Of a stretch of DNA of 64,000 nt, positions 48,123-59,065 are shown one piece after another. Position 1 is the first letter of the stretch. Every line of letters begins with the position of its first letter. The notes below the pieces were generated by a model. It did no database searches. It had not been told where the DNA came from and saw only the letters and a program-made list of their open reading frames with translations. Source of the DNA: Sepioteuthis lessoniana (taxonomy: Eukaryota > Mollusca > Cephalopoda > Myopsida > Loliginidae); assembly GCA_963585895.1 (NCBI GenBank), contig OY757911.1, positions 90,394,147-90,458,146 on the forward strand. Direction: 5' to 3'. Position numbers and translations under genes: made by a program.

Positions 48123-48172
48123 TAGGCATAAAATAACCCTAGACAGGTTTGACATGCCATCAAAATCTATCA
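48123..48172 (+). repeat. SINE A-like 3' tail at the end of the truncated LINE
   Basis: 'ggcataaaataaccctagac' followed by 'ggtttgacatgccatcaaaa' resembles the SINE A tail (ggcattaaataa...ggttgatatgccattaaa). Confidence 0.6.
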
Positions 48173-48179
48173 CCTAACC

Positions 48180-48395
48180 AACCAGAGTTCAAATCCTGGA
48201 AAATACTGTTTACATCATGCTAATACTCTTAGGAATGGTGTGAATCCAACTATTCTCTCTCCAGCTATGGGTAAATAGTAGGGCAGACTGAGCTCTTTAA
48301 CCTTGGTATAGCAACAGGTCTAGAAGGAAAACTTTGAATTCAAATCAGTTGTATCCTGATTAAAAATTGGGCTTGTGTTGCATCCTGCTCTTAGC
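48180..48395 (+). repeat. SINE family B copy (B8)
   Basis: It starts in the head ('accagagttcaaatcctgg'), then 'gctatgggtaaatagtaggg', 'gcaacaggtctagaagga' and 'tttgaattcaaatc'. It lies about 140 bp upstream of exon F. Confidence 0.84.
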
Positions 48396-48531
48396 AGAAG
48401 TGTTAGGTAAATATATACTATCTTTATTGCTGTCTTAACATTATTACTTTCGTTTGTTATTATTATTGCTATTGTTGGGTTTGAGGGTGTATAATGGTGT
48501 GATAAAATTGAAGATTTTCCTATCATTTTAG

Positions 48532-48784
48532 GTCACAAGGTAATTTTGCTGACTTTTCCAAAATGAATTCTTCTACGACACCAACTAATTCAAGTGCACC
48601 TGCAGCTGTACCTGCACAACCACCTGCACCCCCTGCTGATTTATTTGATGTCTTCTCAGCTGCTGGTTCAAGTCCTGTTGGAACTATTCCTCCACTCCAG
48701 CCTTCATCAAATACTTCCACTCCACTGACTCCTGCTGGACCTATGGGTTCTCAACTGACTGGATCAGCCATTAGCATGCAAGCT
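48532..48784 (+). CDS. CLINT1: CLINT1 exon F: NFADF motif, Pro/Ala-rich tail, DLFDVF
   Basis: The acceptor ends ttttag at 48531 and the donor is gtgagt at 48785. The 253 nt are 1 nt plus 84 codons, ending in phase 0. It opens with SQGNFADFSKMNSS, another acidic-Phe motif, followed by a Pro/Ala-rich stretch (APAAVPAQPPAPPADLFDVF) and a Ser/Thr/Pro-rich end. DLFDVF corresponds to the vertebrate DLFDLMG segment. Pro and Ala codons keep the antisense frame open over 48523-48720, which is a shadow and not a gene. Confidence 0.94.
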
Positions 48785-49574
48785 GTGAGTATTCAAGGCT
48801 TAGTATTTTAACTGAATTATAAGTGAAGAATATACTACCAAAAATATTGCCTTTTAGCTTATCTCACTGCTAATTTAATAAATGATTGATACAAATGTTT
48901 TTACCATTTTTCATAACTTCTATTCATATAGATACATAGCATCATCCCTCAATTATTAAATCTTTTGATCATGTTCGAACTGCTGACTTGACAAGTATTG
49001 TTGCAGGAAATAAAACAATTGTGTCTGAAAATGATGGATTTGGGAAAATGCTTAATTTTTAACTTTGCGTCTCATCTTTGATTGTATGCTGCATCTCATT
49101 TGAGAATGGGTATTGTCAGTAAGATTATCAGTTGATTTCTTGCTTAGATAGATAAAAAAAGAATCTTCCAATCTCATTCAAACAAGCCAATTGCTCACTG
49201 TAGCATTTTGCAGTAATAGTTTGTCTATGTTCCAGCAATTCATAAAAAAGAATTCTCTTCGAATCCCACCAAACACAGAAAATAATATTTTTCCAGTAGA
49301 TTCCACTTAGGTTGAGATGTTGAAAATTCTCCTGGATCAAACCATTTCTTTCCATTTTGAATTGGCAATAATATCTCATCCAAAAAAGATTGAGTAAAAA
49401 AAACAAACAAACAAAAAAAAACAAATGTTGATAAATTATTTTTTTTTTTTTAAATTTCGTATGGAAACTGTTTTCTTGGCTTCAGACTTTTTCTAAGGCT
49501 TATAAGTAACATATGAGTTGAGTAAATTTGAAAAATCAAAAAAGTTTTTCAAATGTTGTTCAACATAAGCTAAG
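48785..49574. other. CLINT1: Start of the intron between exons F and G
   Basis: AT-rich; no repeat is recognised. An antisense open stretch at 49128-49424 has no motif. Confidence 0.45.
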
Positions 49575-49678
49575 GAATTTGTAACTTTTGAAAAGAAAAA
49601 CTATAGATTTTGGATTATAAACTTTACAAAAACTTTATAATCCAAAATCCATAGTTTTTCTTTTCAAAAGTTACAAAT
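49575..49678. repeat. Hairpin with arms of about 45 bp
   Basis: Left arm 49575-49621 and right arm 49635-49678 are near-perfect complements ('gtaacttttgaaaagaaaaa' and its reverse complement), with a loop of about 13 bp. Confidence 0.93.
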
Positions 49679-50127
49679 GATTTTATTATGTATAAATTAC
49701 TGGAAAACAGCTGAGCCTATATTTATCTTGCTTTATCAAGTGAACTATTTTATGAAAAATATGTGAATCATTGATCAACATATAATAACGACGATTAGAA
49801 GTGCTTGTGGCATAGCAGTTATCATTGAAGAAATGGACTCAGCAACCAGATGAGGCTATTTGCATTTCATAACATGCTAATGACCTTTGAAAAGGGTACA
49901 AATCCAGTTATATTATGAAATGCAAATAGCCTCATCCATGACTTGAACTCTGGTTGCTGAGTCCATTTCTTCAATGATAACTGCTATACCACAAGCACTT
50001 CTAATCGTTGTTGTTATTATATGTTGATCCATGATTCACAAATTTTTCATAAAATAGTTCACTTGATGAAGCAAGATACATATAGGCTCAGCTGTTTTCC
50101 AGTAATTTATACATAATAAAATCATTT
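49675..50127. repeat. Large inverted repeat, arms of about 200 bp
   Basis: Left arm 49675-49872 and right arm 49913-50127 are complementary almost throughout, around a 40-bp loop. The arms contain a SINE B-like head ('agcagttatcattgaagaa', 'atggactcagcaaccaga'). The left arm lacks about 14 bp present in the right. It overlaps the end of the smaller hairpin. Confidence 0.95.
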
Positions 50128-50433
50128 GATACAAAGACTAGTGCTGTTATATTGACTTGACTTTGACTTTATATATGTAAGTGCATAATACATTTTGCTT
50201 TGAGAAAACAAGAGAATTTAGCAATTGAGAATTTTTTAAAAACTGACGCTTGTATTAACAATGTGTGTTAACTGGAATCACATATTTTCACTTCCATTCT
50301 TTGTAGGATTATTTATGCAAGAGTATAGTTAATAGGTGGCAAAAAGGCTGTTTTATTTGCTGAAATTGATATAAGAATATCTGACCCATATAAGTATTGG
50401 TTTTACTAAAAAGCCTAATTCTTTTGTTTTCAG
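50128..50433. other. CLINT1: End of the intron between exons F and G
   Basis: About 300 bp of AT-rich sequence ending in the exon G acceptor; nothing else is recognised. Confidence 0.5.
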
Positions 50434-50496
50434 ATGAGTGGAATGAGCATGGGAGCAAGTACAGTGCCAATGCAGGGAATTGGTTTGATGCCACAG
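50434..50496 (+). CDS. CLINT1: CLINT1 exon G: Met/Gly-rich small exon
   Basis: The acceptor is cttttgttttcag at 50433 and the donor gtaaat at 50497. The exon is exactly 21 codons in phase 0 on both sides, so it could be skipped without changing the frame. The peptide is MSGMSMGASTVPMQGIGLMP plus a final Gln, with the Met/Gly composition typical of the epsinR tail. It lies 306 bp downstream of a large intronic inverted repeat. No catalytic or folded domain is expected. Confidence 0.88.
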
Positions 50497-50524
50497 GTAA
50501 ATTTTCTCTACACATCATTTTTAG

Positions 50525-50712
50525 TCTATTGGGTCAAATAGATCTGTTTGAAAATTATCAGTATTTGATAGGAATACTTGAAACCATATAACTGTGTGCA
50601 AACAAATGATTATTATTAAATAGGAATATTTACTTTAAACCATATAATTGGGTATAAATTATTAGTATTAGATAGGAATTTTTGATAACTGTAGGCAAAC
50701 AAATGGTATAGA
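50525..50712 (+). repeat. Repeat D tail array (D7)
   Basis: About three units of roughly 55-60 bp: 'gaaaccatataactgtgtgc', 'aaaccatataattgggtat' and a degenerate third, each preceded by 'attaaataggaata'-like sequence. The repeat D body is absent. Confidence 0.75.
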
Positions 50713-51853
50713 CAAATAAAAAGATGCATTAAAAAATGCAATGGAAGATTTAAAATATAGTTATGATTACAATTAAACATTTACAAAGGAATGAAATTTT
50801 GCTATTAAATAAGTAGTTGATATACTATTGAACTAAACCGTTGACAAATATTGATTTGAGAAAGAGAATGAAGTCAAAATTAGTCAAGTTTTATTGTAAT
50901 CATCAATTTTATAGTTACAAGTATTCATTAAGAACTGTTTGCTTTGAGATTCGTAAATAATTTTACTGAATCGGCCACTTGTTAACTAGAATTGAGTTTT
51001 GAAACTTATTTGATTCCTAATAAAAACCATTAAAGGAATCAAATTAAAGCTGTTTTGGGGATGAACATTTATTTGTAGTAATCACTTTATAAATTAATAT
51101 ATAAAGTTAGAAAAATGGATTAGCACCACTAGTGGATTTTTACTTGTATTTTTGAAATTTGCTAATATAGTTGATATTAATAGTGGAAACAACTTCTCTT
51201 TATATTACTCATCATGAGGTAACTATAAAATAATTGTAAAAAATCTTTTTTTTATCTCCTACTTCAACAAACATCCTTACAGTTTTTGAAGATTACAAAG
51301 GTGGAACTCTTTCTAGGTTATCTTGTACTGTTTATACTATATATATTATACACAAAATATTTTTTTGTTTTTGAAATTTTCAATCAGTATTATTAATCTC
51401 CAAACTAAATGTAACACTATAAATATTCAGTATTTAGAATAGATAAAAAATATATCAACCAAGTTTTAACATGAATTTAAGATTGATATGAATTTTCACT
51501 ATTTTTGCCCTATAAATTTTTAATTATCAAATTTTTTGTTTAAAAAATATTCCTTCTTTTAAAATAAAGATAACTTTGAGCTTATCAAGAGTTTTTATTT
51601 GAAAAAAAAAAAACTCAAGTCAGTTAATTAATTTAAATGACAATTAAAATTTTCTAAATGTATTTTTTGATGTGTAACCTTCAATTTTATCCTTGCTTTC
51701 TTAAACTTTTTATAATAAATTCATATTAATGCACTTTCCCCGCCTAATGTTATTTAGATTTTTGTGCTTTCCTCTTCTACCTTTTTCACTGACCCTTGCA
51801 TTTTTTTCTTTTGTGTGTGTGTCTGTGTGGGCATTTTATTCCCTGTCCTACAG
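50713..51853. other. CLINT1: Intron between exons G and H
   Basis: AT-rich. The last 130 bp are pyrimidine-rich (with a short TG run) leading to the tandem acceptor of exon H. Confidence 0.5.
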
Positions 51854-51856
51854 CAG
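51851..51856 (+). promoter_or_regulatory. CLINT1: Tandem NAGNAG splice acceptor of exon H
   Basis: CAGCAG directly before ACAATGATG. Both AGs keep frame; the choice adds or removes one Gln. Confidence 0.7.
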
Positions 51857-52048
51857 ACAATGATGTTCCAGGCCAACATGATGTCTCCCCAGTCAGCAAC
51901 AACCATGATGTCCCCTACAGGAATGCCATCTACCATGATGCCTAATACTGCACAATCTATGCCTATGTCTAACCCTGGCATCCCATTCTCCACTCCTACT
52001 GCTGTTAACCCCATCCCTGCTATGACCATGCCTATGTCCATGGGACAG
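51854..52048 (+). CDS. CLINT1: CLINT1 exon H: Met/Pro-rich tail, NAGNAG acceptor
   Basis: Tandem acceptors cag|cag occur at 51851-51856 after a long pyrimidine-rich stretch; the donor is gtaagt at 52049. Using the first gives 65 codons (195 nt), using the second loses one Gln and keeps frame. The peptide is rich in Met-Met and Met-Pro pairs (SPTGMPSTMMPN, MTMPMSMGQ), as in the vertebrate epsinR tail, although there most of the Met-rich part follows the NISLD motif and here it precedes it. The high Met content leaves a long antisense open frame that is only a shadow. Confidence 0.93.
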
Positions 52049-52631
52049 GTAAGTTAAACACTACCCTCTACAGCTTATTACCCTTTTACCTCCTATTTTA
52101 ACTGCCTTTTGTTTTCTAAATAAATATGGAAGATTCACTTCTTGGAGACTTGATGATGGACCAACATATAGCACTTTCTAGTGTTAATCATACTTTGTTC
52201 AGATGTTCTATTTGTTTAATCCTTTACTTAAAATGATACTTAATTTTATGAATTGTTTGATGAATAAATGCTCTGCTTGATTTTCATGTGTTCTAACAAT
52301 AGAGCATGGATTAAAATGAATTTGATGAAACATTCTTTCTCACACAAAAAGAATAAGGGAAAATAACAACACTTTTTTCTTTTTTTTAAATTTTTTTTTT
52401 ATTGAAGCCATTAGCTTCAGTGTGACACTTTTCAAGTGACCAGTTGATGATTTTACAGCTATTTAAGATTTATATTTTGACTTAGAATTCAACTAAGGCA
52501 TATCAGATATTTAAAATTTAGTTATGAATTTTTAAGATACATTACTCCCTGCTTATGTCCCTAACTAATGATTCGATTATTGTTGTAGGTCTCTTATTTG
52601 AATTTTTATTTTTTATTTTTCTTCTCTTTAG
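52049..52631. other. CLINT1: Intron between exons H and I
   Basis: 583 bp, AT-rich, no repeat recognised. Confidence 0.55.
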
Positions 52632-52773
52632 ACTCCATCTGCCAATACTTGGTCAGAATCTGGTGGCCTTAATATAAGTCTGGATACCTTAAACCCAAGT
52701 ACACGTTTTAACAAATCAACTGCTCCAACAATCAACCAGTTACAACAGCATCAACAGGGTCTCATGCCAAAAG
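52632..52773 (+). CDS. CLINT1: CLINT1 exon I: TWS-NISLD motif and Gln-rich segment
   Basis: The acceptor is tcttctctttag at 52631 and the donor gtagga at 52774. The 142 nt are 47 codons plus 1 nt. The peptide begins TPSANTWSESGGLNISLDTL, strongly matching vertebrate TWSDPSVNISLDNL, then INQLQQHQQG, matching the Gln-rich stretch that follows in vertebrates. This is one of the best family markers in the tail. The following intron is 3.2 kb. Confidence 0.94.
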
Positions 52774-53795
52774 GTAGGAACATTCAACTTTGGTTTATAA
52801 TAATGCTTACAGTTCCTCTATTGTACACTTCTTTTTCTTTGGTGGTGGTTTTTCTTTTTATGTTTTTAAGAAATTATTTATAGTCACTTGAATAAATTCA
52901 ATATTTTGATAAAAGCAACTATATCGTGACATATCTGATACTATTTAGCATTTGTAGATGTAGAAAATTTGTAAATCATTTCAATGTCTTGTCTTCATTT
53001 TGCAATTTGCAAACTTTCATTTAGGTTTTGTATATGAATATACTGTGGCTCCTCAAATTCATGGATGTGTTAAGTAGATTATATATTTTTAGTGAAGTAT
53101 CCTTTGATTGTTGGATTTATAATATTTAAATGTTACATATAATTCTACTTTTTTTTTCTCTTGAAGTTGAATTTTGCTTCTGAGGACACTTTCGTTTTTA
53201 TTTTAGAAATTTTGTAAGTGTGCAAGTGTTTTAAAATAATTTATATATTGATTTGTTTAGCCTAGTTTCCTCTTTATTATTTAAAAAAAAATCCTGATTT
53301 TATTTTTTTTTTTTTTGATATAAAGAATAATGCGAATATTTGTTGTCAAAGTGAATTTCAAGTAGAAAACATTGAAAACAATGTAAATTTAAACTTCATA
53401 ATCTTCTTGTACAATAATCTTTAATTTTAGATATTAATTTCCATTTAATCTGTGACATTATTGCTCTATTTTGCCTTTTGGAAGATTTTATTATTTGAAA
53501 TCTGAACTAGTTTTGAATATAAATACATTTAGCTCAATAGCCCTTTTTTCAAATTGATGGATAGACAATCGTACAATTTTAATGAAGTATTCCATGATTG
53601 TTGGAAGTGTAATAGTTGTATATTTGAATAATAAAAATGATCTTAGTTTTTCAATCTCCTATTTACTTTATCATTTTCTGATGTAGATGTTAGATACAAT
53701 TCTTTAACACCAAACATATATTGGTGGGTAGGACTTACTAACTCAATTGCCTAATCATATTCGCCTTTAAAAAGAAATCCTCATGCCAAAACGTC

Positions 53796-53850
<55 letters not shown>

Positions 53851-55949
53851 AGCTTTCATACTTTTCAACTTTTATTTCTACATTTTATTTTTCTATGAAA
53901 TGTCCATTTTAAAAGATTGCTATTCTTCTGGTTATTTTAAATGCTTGCTTTAACTCTGATTTTCTTTAATTTTCAATTTAAAGCGGCAATGACTATTTAC
54001 ACACACACATATGATGTAACTTATTTTAGCAAGTTTCTTATCCTCGTTTTGATTTAATGTTTTTAACAATTTGAGTGATAAGGTGTATAATTTTAAGCTC
54101 CTTAAACTGTTTAAAAATAGGTGTAAAGAAATACAGATCTTTGAGTTTTATTTGGAAATGTAATTGAATATTTCTCACATTTGCTAAAATATAACATCTT
54201 CAGTTTTGTATGTTTACAGTTTGAAACAATATCTAAATAAAATATATATAGTTGAATCTAGCCAATTTTTTTCTTTTAAATTTAAACATTTCCACTGCTT
54301 GTATGATGGAGTTGATTTTCCTGAGCTTAGTTTACAAAACAAAAAAAAAAAATATGAGGATAAAACCTTGCCTAAAATGTTTCTTACTTCACATATACCA
54401 AAAATCTATTTCAGGAACTTAGAATAAACAAAATAGAAAAGGCTTTATCATTGATACTTAATAACAATCTAACAGCACCTACTTATCACTAATACTACTA
54501 ACAAATTGGCTTCCACTGGTGATTAAACTTCTAACATACATACTAAATTGGTGGTAAAAGTTTAACATATTAAATTGCCTGTGTTGTTTATGTTTGTCTA
54601 TTGAACTCTCAAAGCTAGTTCAAATCCAAGTTGAAAATCATTTTTACTCTAGACTCCGTGTTAGATTCCTTCCCTCTATCAAGGTCAGAGAACATTTATA
54701 AGTACCATTGTGTGATTTGAAGCTAATAATGGTACAAAGTTAAAGATATTGAATTAACTCAGTCTGAAGTCCACCTGATTTTGATTGACCTGGTTAAATG
54801 AACAACTACCAAATTGCTGCAATTTAATAAAAATGTACGTTTGTTATTTCAGAAAAATGTAATTGAAAAACTTTAGTTATCTTTAAAATCAGAATGTACC
54901 TAGTATGGATTAGACTTGTTTATTAGATAATTCTTTATCAAATGTCAAGTTATCATTTTCTTTGTCCTTTGCCTACAGAAGACTGAGATCAATTTGGTTT
55001 ATAATGAATTATAAGAGAAAAATATATGACCTGGTATATAACCCAGCTGTTATTTAGCCTGAAAACTGAATGTATTTTATACACTAACTGAAAATAAAAT
55101 AGCAATGTTTTCAAGACAAAACATACAGATGTTGGTAGATTGCATTAAATGATGACTATATGCATAGGTTCAAAAATAAAAAGCTGTATTTGAACGCCAT
55201 ACATATACTGTACACAGGTCAAAATCAATGACATTCTTCAGAGTGTTGCATTTTTATTTTCCATCAGTCTACTGATTGGCTGATGGTAATTTAGAAAGTA
55301 ATGCTCACATGCTATTAATATTTGATCTATTATCTTAGGATAAAGTTAACAAAGATGTTGACAAAATTTCTCATGACTAATATTGATTACCTGCTAATAC
55401 ATTCTTCAGAGTTACTTTCATTTTTTATTTTTATTTTTTTTATATAAATTCGTATGTATTTATATTGAGAATATGTCATATTTCTCAATGACCTGGTCAT
55501 GTGACACTTTTGGAATTATATTATAGCAATAGTTTTTATACTCCCTGCTGGGTATGTTCTGACAGATATGCTTCATCTTCATCTTTTAAACTTTTTAAAT
55601 ACTTATGCACACAAGATAATAGCTTAAACTGTAGCTGTGGTGACCATGTGTTCAAAATTCCAGCAATTACTTGACAAAAAATCAATTTTTTAAGATGTTT
55701 TAAGGAAATATGTCCATTTTTAATTGAGGTGGGAGGAAAGAAAAAGGGAAGAAACAAACTAGCTCAACTTTCTGTAGATGAGAATAAGTTTTGATCTAAT
55801 ACAGATTCAGTGATTTAAGCCTCTTTCTGAAGTAAAATTACCATATTTGCTATTTGGACTGCGTTTTATGGTTCAGTGTTCCTAACTTGCTGCATGTGGC
55901 AGTGATAGCACCCATTAATTGTAAACATTGTCTTCCGTTCCGTGCACAG
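52774..55949. other. CLINT1: Intron between exons I and J
   Basis: AT-rich with a (TA)n array at 53801-53844 and T runs. Two weakly similar blocks around 53090 and 53585 share 'tgaagtat.cc.tgattgttgga'. No further exon was found, though a short one could be missed. Confidence 0.5.
53801..53844. repeat. (AT)n microsatellite
   Basis: About 22 AT units. Confidence 0.97.
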
Positions 55950-56045
55950 GCGTAGTTATCTGGTACCCTGATTCTGCAACAGCAGTGGCAGCAGCGGCCG
56001 CAGCAGCTAATTCAGGATACCCTACCACCAGTACAGGAGCACCAG
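55950..56045 (+). CDS. CLINT1: CLINT1 exon J: poly-alanine tail exon
   Basis: The acceptor is cttccgttccgtgcacag at 55949 and the donor gtactt at 56046. The 96 nt are 2 nt, 31 codons and 1 nt, in phase with exon I. The peptide contains VVIWYPDSATAV, seven consecutive Ala and NSGYPTTSTGAP. I do not recognise this segment in vertebrate epsinR. If the donor is not used, the frame reads 18 more codons to a TGA at 56099-56101, giving a possible alternative end. It is assigned from phase, splice sites and composition; the exon's use is likely but not proven. Confidence 0.75.
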
Positions 56046-57401
56046 GTACTTTGCAAAACAAACATACTCAACAGCACAAACATGCTCACACAACTCAATG
56101 AATCTTGTGTGATTGAAGCCATTGTTTTGTCTCTTCTGTATGTGTGATGTCACACAAGGTGGCGGCGACAGAGGAGCTGCAGTTTGCATGATTTTGGTGC
56201 ATGAAGTAAGGCAGAAATCCAATTTTTGTTCCATGTAACACTGCAAAGAATCTGCATTAATCTCCCACTTTTGCCTTTGCATGATTATTTGATGCTAATT
56301 TTAAGTTTGCCAATTACATAGAACAATCCCTGGATCAAGAGTAACAAAAAAAAAAAAAATATATATATATATATATATATTGTGGGAAGTAAATATTTGT
56401 GCAGCACACTCAACATTGTTCATTGAGCATTCAAATTTTTTTCTTTTTATCATTATTATTATTATTAATTTTCAGTTTTAAATGATATTGGCTATCAGTT
56501 GTGATTACCTACTTTGAATTTTACTGCATATTATTCTAAATATTCAGTTTGCATTTACAGCTTTTCACAAAAGAGTTTACAAGACCAAAAAGGGAATTTT
56601 TGGAAATTTCATTTCAAGTCAATTTTGCTTTTTTGAATGTGTTTCTAAACCTCATTAACAGCCACATCAGTTGTGTTTCTTGAGGTCTTAGTTTTCAGCC
56701 CAAAACATTAATGACCAAATGGGCACACTGGTAAGAATATGTTCTATGTAGTCTGCTCATTTATATGAATAGTCATGTTTGCTATATGTTTGTTAGTATA
56801 TAATAAAAGAAAAAATCAATAAATTTTTTCAAGCATTGTATTTATGCTCTCTAAACTATCAATAAGTGTTGCTGTTTGAATGTTAACTTCCCATGTTGCA
56901 AATATAGTTTCAGCATTGTTTTAACTGCTCAGTTTGTAAGCTTTCGTTTTTTTTTATTTTTATTTTCCCATTTTATTTATTTTGTTAGGGATTAAAGGCT
57001 GGATTCATGGTTCTGTTTTTATGTGCTGAAAAAAATGATGGGGATACTATTTAATCACTTGGCATTGCTTTTACTTAATTATTTTTATTTTGTTTATTTG
57101 ACTATCATTGTCAGTATGGGACATTTTTGTGAACTATCACATCAGCTACTCCAATTGCTTTCATTGGCTTTATCACCAAGATACCTAATTCACTGCCAGA
57201 ATAAGAAAACCCAGAACTTATAATCATATTTTAGTCCCTCAAAAGTAGATGCACAACATTTCTTTACTATTTTTTAACTAAAAACATTTTGTTGCTTATT
57301 AGATGCTTTCAAGGTCACATTTACCAGTGGTAGACATAAATATCACTACTTTCTGAAAATATAGAAAATTAGAGCTCATTACCAAGCTGGATAAAATTGC
57401 A

Positions 57402-57434
<33 letters not shown>

Positions 57435-59059
57435 TACAAACTGAATTTGTCTATTTTGCCAGCCACTCCAGAATGAAGACTTTTTTTTGTGAAATATCTT
57501 CTCAATTAGTTTCTAGTGTTTTAAAAGAAAAAAAGATTAACACACAATTTTTCAGTGGTAAATTTCTTTCATATTTTATTTAAAACATTTTTTTATTAGA
57601 GATTAATTTTATTTGTAATTTGTCGCTCCAGAAATTGGACATTTGTTATGACAAATATTCAATGCAAAAATATATCAAAATTTGACACTTGAAATTTTAC
57701 AAATTTTTCTTATAGCATTTTTACTTTTGATTTTGAAAACTTTTCATCTAAGAAATATTGGGGATGCATAAATGTTAGAAAACAGTTGACTGTAACCCAA
57801 GTTTCAAAAATAGGTGGGGGGATGACTTTAAATCAAATTTAGTGTTTTTTTCAATGAATATCTAAAACTTGTCTGGTTTTAGTGAGTAAAATAACATTAC
57901 AAACCAGTAAACAGTGTCTACAACTTCTTTGGCAAAATGATAATGCCTTAATAGCAACATCTCTCTTGTTAGATGGCTATTTCTATTTATATGTTGGTAA
58001 CCACTATTTTAGAGAGAACTTTTTTATGCATATGAGTCTCTTCAATTTCTATTGAAGCCTATTTGTACCATTCTCACCACAAAAGCTGACATTTTATCTG
58101 TTTAAGAATATTTACTTCTATATGAAGTACATAGAAATTTTTATTCTTCTTGGAAGTTTTTTTTTTTTTTTTCAAAACAATTAGTTTCAATTTGTTTTTT
58201 TTTTAAATTTAATGATCTCATAATAGTTGTGAAACCTGTATTATAGAAAGTTTGATACCAATGGTATGTTGAGTTTTGATAAATTAGTTAATGAATTAAA
58301 AAACCCCTGTTTAAATGGTTTCTTTTTATATAAAGTCAATAATTTGCACCTTGCTTTATGGTAACTCTGTTTTACTTGTTTCTGTAAGCTTTTTGCAATT
58401 TTCTTCTTCAGCTTTGACAACCTCAAACACAAAATCTCTTTTTTCTTTCTTTCTTTTCCTTCCTCAAGCCCTATTTCAAATTTGAACAATTTTTCAAAAG
58501 TTTAAAAAATGGTTTGCCTATTCTTGATGTAATTAGAGAGTTGTTAAATAAAATCAATAAAATTTTTATTTATCTCTCTTAATGATAATTTAACAAATTC
58601 CTGGCATTAAAAGTATTGACCTTTTTATCGATACCTTTAAAATCTTTGTAGCAAGGTTTTAGTGTAAGTTTATTGTATTCAATTTTTTTTTCTTCTGGAT
58701 TAAATAAGTTTTATTTATTGGGTTGAGTTGTAAATAATTTCTGTTTTTAGTAAAATGTAATTTATTCATAAATGATTTAACAATGAATTAATTTCAATCA
58801 ATAGTATAGTTGCCATTATTTTCAATTACTTTTTCCATTCATCAGGTTGCTTGTTGAATTCTCTGAAGTAAAATTCAGCTGGTTTTGAACTTGAGTTTTA
58901 CGCAAATGTTTTTACCTTTCAAAGACTTTTTAGAGAAGGAAAAAGATGCAAATCACTTCATGCCAGGCCTAGGAAATATGATGGATAGGGTAGAACAGAT
59001 CAGCTTAAATCCAATATTTTTTCCTGCATTATTCTTGCTAAATGTGACCTTGTGTCATT
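56046..59059. other. Sequence 3' of exon J: intron or 3' UTR, unresolved
   Basis: If the exon J donor is not used, translation stops at 56099-56101, and AATAAA occurs at 56802 and 56818. If it is used, terminal exons in the right phase could start at 56561 or at 57435 (after 29 T and AG), but neither encodes a recognisable epsinR C-terminus. A short (TA)n lies at 56360-56380. Confidence 0.45.
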
Positions 59060-59065
59060 GTGGAG

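Larger units (their letters stand above)
5311..56045 (+). other. CLINT1: CLINT1 / epsinR gene, internal part (10 exons, about 506 codons in window)
   Basis: Ten blocks flanked by AG acceptors and GT donors join in frame with no stop and give about 506 codons, or 520 with the optional 42-nt exon. From memory of the human protein (625 residues), the order matches: the ENTH end with the RERKKAKK-type basic run, a DEW linker, the LDLGAA motif, DLF/ADF/GDFG adaptor motifs, DLFD, and TWS-NISLD. EpsinR binds phosphoinositide, AP-1 gamma ear, clathrin and Vti1b on endosome/TGN vesicles (family knowledge). Introns are about 14.9, 22.4 (or 15.0 plus 7.3), 1.9, 0.52, 2.8, 1.6, 1.4, 0.58 and 3.2 kb. The 5' exons (about 128 residues) are upstream of the window. 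The terminal exon is unresolved, so both ends are open. The promoter is not in the window. Confidence 0.93.

Noticed and set aside
48523-48720. Antisense open frame over exon F
   Set aside because: It is caused by Pro/Ala codon composition of the sense exon.
51754-52041. Antisense open frame over exon H
   Set aside because: Shadow of the Met/Pro-rich sense exon.
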